Of a stretch of 64,000 bases of DNA, positions 57,158 through 64,000 are shown one piece after another (positions within the stretch are counted from its first letter, which is position 1; the number at the start of each line of letters is the position of its first letter). Both the position numbers and the translations under genes were made by a program. The stretch spans positions 1 through 64,000 of the forward strand of contig JAACJP010000062.1 of assembly GCA_013368375.1 (NCBI GenBank), written 5' to 3'. The notes beneath the pieces are model-generated. The model saw only the letters and a list, made by a program, of their open reading frames with translations. It ran no database searches and had not been told where the DNA came from. Source of the DNA: Tricholomella constricta. Its lineage: Eukaryota; Basidiomycota; Agaricomycetes; Agaricales; Lyophyllaceae.

Positions 57158-57181
57158 CCAAGTTCTATAAATAGAACTTGG
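57158..57181. promoter_or_regulatory. Palindrome centred on a TATA box
   Basis: CCAAGTTCTAT, AA, ATAGAACTTGG: 11-bp perfect arms. The centre reads TATAAATA on plus. The core equals the palindrome at 20614-20629 on the opposite strand. No gene start within the usual 100 bases is certain. Confidence 0.55.
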
Positions 57182-57416
57182 AACGTGGCATACTTACATC
57201 ATCAGGAAAAATAAAGTGGTTTAAAGCCTAACATGAACATTGTTTTAAGTTTTGAGCTTGGAAGTTGCAATTGGGAGTCGGGAAGATGGACTCCAGTCGT
57301 TTTTGATTTCATCCGACTAGTCTGCCCCATCACGCTCTTTCTTTCTCTCTCTCGAGGTTCATACCCCCCCGAATGCAAATTTTCCCCCAAGTTCTGGCTA
57401 ATCCAACTCCTGAGCC

Positions 57417-58243
57417 ATGGTCGGTTGTCCGGAGCCACTCGAAAAGGTAGACCGTATTGTTAGAAATGAATCAGCCCACTCATCTGACGTATCTTTAGAT
57501 CTTCCAGAAGGTGGAGGAGGAAAGCGAGCGACGCGCTCAGGAGGATGTTGCACAGGCTGTAGAGCTAGCCAAGAACCGTCGGAGAGGGAGCATTTCGATT
57601 ACTCGTTTTGGCCAGGTGAGTCTCCTCTTCCAACCCTTACCTCTTTCTATACATATTAATTTCTTCCACAGCTGGCGGACGAGTCTTCAAAACTTTCTCA
57701 GGGTCCGCCGACCCCTACGCTCTCAACGATTGCATCACGGTCTGCCTTCTATCAGGCACAAGCTGCAGTGGGTCGCGCTTTACTATCTATGCGTGTTGCC
57801 AATTAAGGCTCTTTCGAAAGAATGATAGTACTAAATCGTTCGCTTCTGGTGCATCTGCACACCTGGGCGATGAGGACGCCCATGTGGAAGACAACCATGT
57901 TACACAAATACTTCACATCGCTGGCCGTCAAAGCATCTCAAAGGCAATGGGCGGTCTCCTTCCTCGGAGGCTGAGCCGTGCTCGTTCCAACAATATTCTT
58001 GTTGGAGAAGCGAACGTGATCATCGGGGTATCAGTTGAAGAGGCGACGGTGGAGTCTACAGAAGGTGTCGAGGCGAGTCAAACAGTTGTTCATGCCCCAG
58101 GTGCACTTCGAAATCAGCCTTCGCGACTCACGATGGCAGGTTCCTCGCCGGCGAGGAATAGCTGGGTCGCAAAAGCCAAAGGTTTCACGCAGGAATTTCG
58201 TCGGAAAAGCAAGGCCTCTAGGCCCACTGCATCCCCTCATTGA
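57417..58243 (+). pseudogene. Small basidiomycete protein of unknown function, frameshifted
   Basis: An exon (about 57508-57614) reads KVEEESERRAQEDVAQAVEL and NRRRGSISITRFGQ. An intron (57615-57671, GTGAGT to CACAG) joins in phase to LADESSKLS...SAFYQAQAAVGRALL, which stops at a TAA near 57805. The rest of the protein-like sequence (LHIAGRQSISKAMGGLLPRRLSRARSN, then VIIGVSVEEATVEST and VAKAKGFTQEFRRKS) is in another frame to TGA 58241-58243. That other frame is itself open across the intron from ATG 57417. I think the R-G-S-I-S frame is the original and a frameshift near 57800 separates it from its C-terminus. The R-R-G-S-I-S-x-x-R-F-G motif is common in fungal hypothetical proteins. No function known to me. 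Confidence 0.5.
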
Positions 58244-59084
58244 TTATCTCTTGGACATCGTCGCTTTAATGGGTTTCTTGTCTTATATCTTTGTGTGGAT
58301 TTTTGGTTGTCATCTTTTCGTGTTTTTCATGCCTTGTCCTTCCCCCATTGTCCTGCTGCATCTTCTTAATATGATCGCTGTTCACTGACCTTCTTTGACA
58401 ATTGCGCTGTGACCCATGGCAAGTCACGTCACCCGGTCCAACAATTATGGCCAACTGGACCCTGTCGGACTCAAAACAAAAGGGTCAAACGTGGCTTCCG
58501 AAATAAAATCGCTCAGGTTCATTCTACGGCCCCATGGTGGGTGTCACTCGTTCTCAGGCGGACTGGTCGTGACCGCGGGACGCGGTCACAGGCCTGCCTC
58601 GGCCTGAGGTCAACCGGGTCGGATTACGTCAGCACCGCTCCCTGGGGCTGGCGCTGGTGGCGCTGCTGTCACGCCGTCCGCGTCCGTTCCGGTTGGCGCT
58701 CGTGACCCGCTCACGCTCGCCACAGGCTGCATCCGTGTCCCGACGTGCCCTGTCGCTCTGCACGCTCGGCACGGGTGGGCTCGAACTCTGGCAACCTCCT
58801 CCCGGCGGCGCCGCGGCACTCAACGCAGGCCCAGCCTGCATCATCATGCACTACGACGACGACGACGACGACACGACGATCTGGCGTGTGCTTCCCTTCA
58901 TCTCGTGGGGTCGGGACTTGGGGGGTTGGGACTCGGGGTTGGGACGACGAGCTTTTTTGTAGAGCTTTTTTGTAGAGTTTTGGTGCGTCGCGTCCCAGTC
59001 ACTGACCCACTCACTCAGCCAACCCATTAGAACCCACCAGCGCCGCACTCGGCACGGACACGACGAACACGTCCAACTCGGCGA
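58244..59084. other. GC-rich non-coding stretch
   Basis: No gene. A GAC run (58855-58875) and short duplications such as AGCTTTTTTGTAG (58950, 58962). Confidence 0.6.
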
Positions 59085-59175
59085 CCTGTGATGCGAAAAC
59101 TCGAAGACCTGATGCGAAAACTCGAAGACCTGATGCGAAAACTCGAAGACCTGATGCGAAAACTCGACGACCTGA
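59085..59175 (+). repeat. 21-bp tandem repeat, four copies
   Basis: Unit CTGATGCGAAAACTCGAAGAC, four copies, the last with one change. Read on plus it gives a seven-residue repeat MRKLEDL. Confidence 0.9.
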
Positions 59176-60700
59176 TGGTAGGGCGACAGCTCCCTTCAGT
59201 AGCACCTCAGACAGTTCGTACGGCGCTCCCTTGTCTCCTCTCACTCTCGCACACTCCTCCAGGTGGCGTCGCGGCACTCATTCAGTACTCCTCGGCGCAC
59301 GCAGAACCCACCAGAACCCACCAGCGCCACCCGCGAGACATCATGGCCACGGACGGTTAGGAAACCCACACAGAGCAGTACGGCGCTCCCCTGTCTCTTC
59401 TCGCTCTCGCATACTCACTCTCACAGAAATAGCACCTCAGATGATTGGGACCACACATACAGCACTCGGCAGCGCAGCAATTACCCCACCACCAGCGCCT
59501 GACACGACGACATGTCGACACGACAACCACGACGGCGGCAAACTCAACACCACCACACCCCACACGCGAAGCCGACACCACGCCACCAGACCACCACACA
59601 CATGCTAACCCGGCACGACGCGCGCTGCCACCAGTGGCACCATCACACACATGACACGACGATTCGGCTGGGTCGATCCCACTACCACCAACACACACGA
59701 CGGGACGAGACTGAAGACTCGATGGATGCCAGCACTACGCGATGCCAGCACTACAACTACACTACAACTACTCCACACAATGCACAACGGCTAACCCGAC
59801 ACGACGACACCCCGACACTGCCGACGAAGCAAAACGATTGCACACAGTTTCTCTAGGTCAACCTCCGATCGACCTCCTGCCCCGTGCCAGCACCACCCGC
59901 TAAAACCGCTGCCACCCCGCCGCCATGCCTTGCGCTGCCGAATCAACACCACCTGCGCTGCCGAATGTACGATGCACAGGTAGAGTGGGATGCGGCATTG
60001 GGAGGCAACGGGGGGTGGAGGGGGAGTGTACCTTTATGCACTCATGTTCAGGCGAGGGAGTTTCTAGTTGTACCTTCACGCACCATACACCCATGTTCAC
60101 TATTCCTGTTCACTATTCCTCAAGCCTCCTGTTATCTGCTGTTATCTATTATCAAGTCAATCAAGAATAATGCACCAGTCATGCGCGTCGGGGTCGCTCG
60201 CAGCACCGAGCTTAATGAAATTACCGAGCTTAATGAAATTTAGTGTCGTCGCACCGAGAGCTTGATGAAATTAATTTTTAACGACACCTGAACTACTCTC
60301 GGTATGTCTTTTCCAGTTGCGGGCGTCGGGGGGCTCGTCGCTCAGCTCATGGCACAGTCGCTCGCAGCACCGAGGATGACATTTATGTCGACAACACATC
60401 AACTACGACAACACATCTCTCGGTAGAGAACCACGGCATAGAACCACGGCATAATATAAATAGAATATGTGCACAAATGCTAGATAGTAAAACAATTCAA
60501 GGAGGAATTAGGATAGGATTAGGTCACGACATAGTCTAGTGCAGTATTCGAGCTTTTTTCTGTTTTCTGCGCCCTCCTATTGTAGGCGCCCGACGCTTTC
60601 GAGAAGGGGAATATTGTGAGGGTGAATATCGGTCTGGTGCTGACGGAAGAACAGGCGGATGTGGTTGCGGAAGAGACGGAATCTATAACTTGTCAGATGC
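59176..60700. repeat. Duplicated GC-rich non-coding sequence
   Basis: GTACGGCGCTCCC-TGTCTC-TCTC-CTCTCGCA recurs at 59218 and 59379, ACCCACCAGCGCC at about 59035 and 59310, and AGCACCTCAGA at 59200 and 59430. GAGCTTAATGAAATTACC is doubled at 60207-60240. No gene seen. Confidence 0.6.
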
Positions 60701-60719
60701 TTGCTTAGTTGCAAACAAC

Positions 60720-61193
60720 AGATATCTCACAGTTTTCGCAGCAGCCTTACGTCGGTCTGCAAGCAGTGTTGATAGAGCACTGGTACCAAGAAGACCTGCC
60801 CTGCCTGCAATCGATCGCATGCCCTCCAGTTCAGCCAGTGCCTCTGTTGCTGTGATTCCGCGATCCTTGATTGTCGCGTCGATCCACTCAGGAATCTCAC
60901 GAAACCGCTGCCAAAATTTTCGAGCCTATACAGGAATGAATTTGAGGGGCGGAAAGCAAAAAATAAAATGAAAAGAGGCACTGAAAGTCACCGCAGGGCC
61001 CTTGCGCCAGTTTGACTTGAAGTACTGCTCAACAAGTCGCAGTGTAGGCTTCATACCTGCAGGTATACCATCCATTGCCTCGCCAGTATTATAGCAATCC
61101 CAAACACCCTGAACAGACATCTGATCGAGGCTTTTCGAAGGTTTCCACGTTTCCCAAAGGGACTCAAATTGCTTGATCTTGGTGAAGATGGCC
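60720..61193 (-). pseudogene. GCR1_C-like DNA-binding domain fragment
   Basis: Minus-strand exon AIFTKIKQFESLWETWKPSK, then VQGVWDCYNTGEAMDG...LVEQYFKSNWRKGPA ends at a donor (GCG/GTGACT, about 60989). An intron to TATAG (60926) joins in phase to ARKFWQRFREIPEWIDATI and TEALAELEGMR. W-x-x-Y-N-x-G, Y-x-x-x-W-R and the R-x-F-W/Y helix resemble GCR1_C DNA-binding domains that are frequent in basidiomycete repeat-linked proteins. It is fused directly to importin sequence at about 61195. Family naming is moderate. Confidence 0.5.
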
Positions 61194-64000
61194 GTCCACG
61201 ACGCCCTCGTTGTATTCGCGCGGGAGCGCCCCGGCCCCGCCGATAACGCGCATGGCGTCGTTGAAGCATTTGTAGAGGGAGGCGAGGAAGGAGGCGTCGT
61301 GCTCGGTGCTGATGCAGCTGATCAGCTGGTGGAAGGTCGCTGAGACCATCTGGTTGGTGAGCGTTGCGCTTGCTTTGCCTGCCGCCAGGAGCATCGGAAT
61401 GAGGCTGGCGCAAGAACGATGAAAATCAGCATCACGTAGGCAAAATATACACAAAAATACATACAGGGCGCAGGCCTCCCTTACGCCCTCGTGGAAGTAG
61501 AACCTCAAGGCGGGGAGCGTCACTTCGAGGCTCTGTGCGAGATACGGCGCGAACCGAGCCCCGAGCGTCGAGCAATAGATGACCAGCGTCTCGAACGCCT
61601 GGCACTTCTCCTCAATCGCGGACGTGCGTATTACGAGCGTCTGGCCATCCATGATGACTGTCTCCCAGCCCTCCCGCTCCTCGACCTTCTCCTCGTCGTC
61701 CTCTGCCACACAAAGGTTCGAGTTCAAGAGACGGATGAACATGAAGAGATGACGCACCGTAAACGGACACATCTGCCTTTGCACTCGCCGTCTGTAGAAG
61801 AGCGGGCATGACCACAGGGAGGTACGGCTAAACCCTAGTGCCCCAGCTGTGTATCCGCTGGATCGACCGGCCCTCTGCGCGGTGTGCCACGGTACTCAGC
61901 AAATAACTTAAGAAAAAAAGGGGGGGGGGGTGGTCACTCACTTTGGATGCGCATAAGAAGCTCCACGAGCGTGTTCGAGTCTGGCCTGAATACGTCTCGG
62001 CCGACGGCGATCGCTAAAGAACAAACGTCGGTTATTTCATCAATGAAAAACATCGGTGGAGGAGGGGAGAGGACGCACCGATGAGTCCCGCACATTCCAT
62101 AGCCTTCACTCTAAGCTTCCTATAATCCAGTCCCTCCGCATTGCGCAGTACATTCAGCAGCAGCGGCATAATCGACGAATAATGCTGACACACAAAAAGG
62201 AAAAAAAAAAAGAAGACGTGAGCACCAGGCCACGCGGAACCAGAGACGAAGTATACGGAACTACAACGAGCAGAAGACACGCACCTTGACAAACGTAAGC
62301 TCACTAGCATCCGCCACCATCGCCAGCGTCGTGATCGCCTGCTCCTGCACATACCTCTTCACAGTCGCAGGGTCGCCCGCGGGGTTTAGGAGCTTGAGGA
62401 GGCGCTCGACGATGGGGTCCAGGTACGGCAGGAGCGTCGAGTGGATCCTGTGTGCGGAGTCGTGGTTGGTGGGAGGGAGGGAAGAGGGGGGGAGGACGTA
62501 GGACGTACCGAGGTTCGGGATCTTCCAAGGTTGGGATGAGCACGGCGAATAACTGCTGGTGGTACTTTTGAATTATTTCCTAAAACGCGAGTCATCGGGA
62601 TCAGTTATTTCCACGAGTCGCGCCCGTAAAAAAAACACGTACCTCGAGATCCGTGCACAATTGATCCCTGGCGGCACGTCAACCACCACCATCTGAATGA
62701 CTAGGAGGAAGACTTGCACGCATTGACACGCCGCATACCTCACACGCGGATGCGAGTCGCTGAACATGGGCGTCACCAGACTACACACAAGACACAACAT
62801 CAGCTCCCGCATCCTCAAACTTAAGAAGCCGTCCTGGGGGGCCACTCACTCGACGATCTTCCCAAGCTCGTTTTGCATCACCTAGCCAATATACCTCATC
62901 AGCAGAAGTATCAAAAAAGAGACATCAAACAGACTGACCTTCCCAATAGTCGCAATCGCCATAAGCCCAGCATGGTGCACGCGCCAGTCGTAGCTTGCCA
63001 GCATCGAGGGGATGTACTAATAACACAGACCCAAATCATCACAAAAAATGCCGGACACAAACACAAGGAAGCAAGGAAAGCAGACGCACCTGGAATGCGG
63101 GCGGTAGCACGGCACGCCCGCCCATGGCACACGCCAGACGATTCAAGGACTGCTCGTACAGCGCCGGTGGGGAATCTGTGTCTGCAGAGCTTGAACTATT
63201 TAACGGCTAACACAACAAGATGTAAGAACACGAAAAAAAGCAGTCAGCAGCCAAACACCGAAAACAAAACAGAAAAAAACGGGGAAGGGGAAAGGAGGCT
63301 CACATCATCGCTCAACCACCCCTCCAACCCCCCCTCCGCCTCCTCATCAAACTCGCCCATCGCCTCCAAACACCCCCTCACCACAATGTCCGTCCACCCC
63401 GCCTGCTTTTTCACCATTCCCGCCCTCGCCTCGCTCAAGCTAATCGTGAACTCCAAAGCGCTCAGCCGCAGCGTCTGCCGCAGGTCGTCCTCCTCTGCCA
63501 GGAACGCCAATTCCTCTTCGCCCTCTCCCCCCCCGGCGTGCTTGTGGGACTCGGGCATGGAGGAGGAGGGAGAGGAGGAGGAAGAGGAAGATGATAGCAT
63601 CCCGTCAGGCGGGAACACGAACGCGCCCTGCCTGCCCGCCCGACCCCCCGCCCCCCCCCCCCCCACTCGCATTACGATGTGGAAAAGGGCGACCCACGGT
63701 CGGCGTAGGCCCACAGTCCGCAGCTGGTGATATAACCGCGTGGAGGTAATGGAGGAGTGCAAGGAGGTGCGGGGCGAAGAGGGCGGGGTGAGAGGTGCAC
63801 AATGGGGTCAGGACCGCGAGGACTCGGAAGACGGAGAGAAGGTGGTAGGTGCTCGTCATCGAGTTTGGGGGCACGGGCGTGGATGTCGTCGGCACGGCAG
63901 GGGTGGGCTGGGAGGAGGGCTGGGCGAGGGAGAGGGAGAGGGAGTGTGCGAGGGCAGGCAGCATCTCGAGCATTGGATACATCAGCGGAAGGGCTTTGGA
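61194..64000 (-). pseudogene. Importin beta-3 (Kap121/Pse1, IPO5-type), truncated and broken
   Basis: HEAT-repeat nuclear import receptor. It runs in from beyond the window. Exons, minus: to 63304 (ALEFTISLSEAR), 63206-63090 (LYEQSLNRLACAMGG), 63016-62939 (YIPSMLASYDW), 62881-62850, 62780-62718, 62667-62643 (LCTDLE), 62579-62509, 62447-62285 (YLDPIVERLLKL), 62184-62079 (LRVKAMECAGLI), 62013-61942 and about 61707-61465 and 61410-61195 (NQMVSATF). Faults: a frame change at the C-run 63646-63662; about 20 residues missing between PEPR and LLPYLDP; near 61860, GPVDPADTQL is followed by TAG and a deletion before PYLPVVMPALL; and the C-terminal part after NEGVVD is replaced by the GCR1_C-like domain. 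It cannot give a normal receptor. Confidence 0.85.

Overview
The window looks like repeat-rich heterochromatin from a basidiomycete fungus, most likely Agaricomycotina. The evidence is short GT-AG introns of about 50 bases, basidiomycete-type CACTA (Tnp2-like) protein pieces, a Ppo-type fatty-acid oxygenase, tyrosine-recombinase (DIRS/Ngaro-like) retroelements with Cys/His-rich Gag, and chromodomain Ty3/gypsy elements. No clearly intact ordinary host gene is present. Almost every host-like gene here is a fragment or carries stops, frameshifts or deletions.

Layout. 1-1773 is the decayed 3' half of a chromovirus with a cut LTR. 1774-11438 and 21918-31611 are the two arms of a near-identical inverted repeat of about 9.7 kb. 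Each arm holds a full-length chromovirus (490-bp LTRs, gag, pol with integrase and chromodomain), an internally deleted relative sharing one LTR, and about 2 kb of other sequence. The spacer (11439-21917) holds a third deleted copy with an LTR, the C-terminal part of a CACTA protein, a solo LTR with a 5-bp duplication, an isolated flavin-monooxygenase exon between minisatellites, fragments of an AAA ATPase and of RNA polymerase II subunit 1, an unrecognised four-exon gene (16894-18565, minus) and a glycosyltransferase-2 pseudogene. 31612-36700 holds a CACTA N-terminal piece, low-complexity sequence and a short importin fragment. 36711-40577 (minus) is a broken Ppo-type dioxygenase/P450 gene. 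42372-47250 and 51891-56794 (both minus) are two unrelated tyrosine-recombinase retroelements. Between them lie a tRNA-derived SINE with poly(A) and target duplication, a hAT-type MITE with 8-bp target duplication, and a G-rich minisatellite. 57158-60700 holds one small gene in decay and simple repeats. 60720-64000 (minus) is a Kap121/Pse1-type importin pseudogene joined to a GCR1_C-like DNA-binding domain.

How the parts work together. The chromovirus can be read as a replication unit from sequence alone. A TATA box lies about 32 bases before a start site whose first bases are complementary to the primer site after the LTR, which implies Tf1-like self-priming. Gag ends on a GGGTTTT slippery heptamer followed by a 7-base spacer and an 8-bp stem, a textbook -1 frameshift signal into pol. 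A chromodomain at the integrase C-terminus fits targeting to heterochromatin. Both copies are now broken by different point mutations and indels. The arms are therefore distinct sequences and not one stretch read twice.
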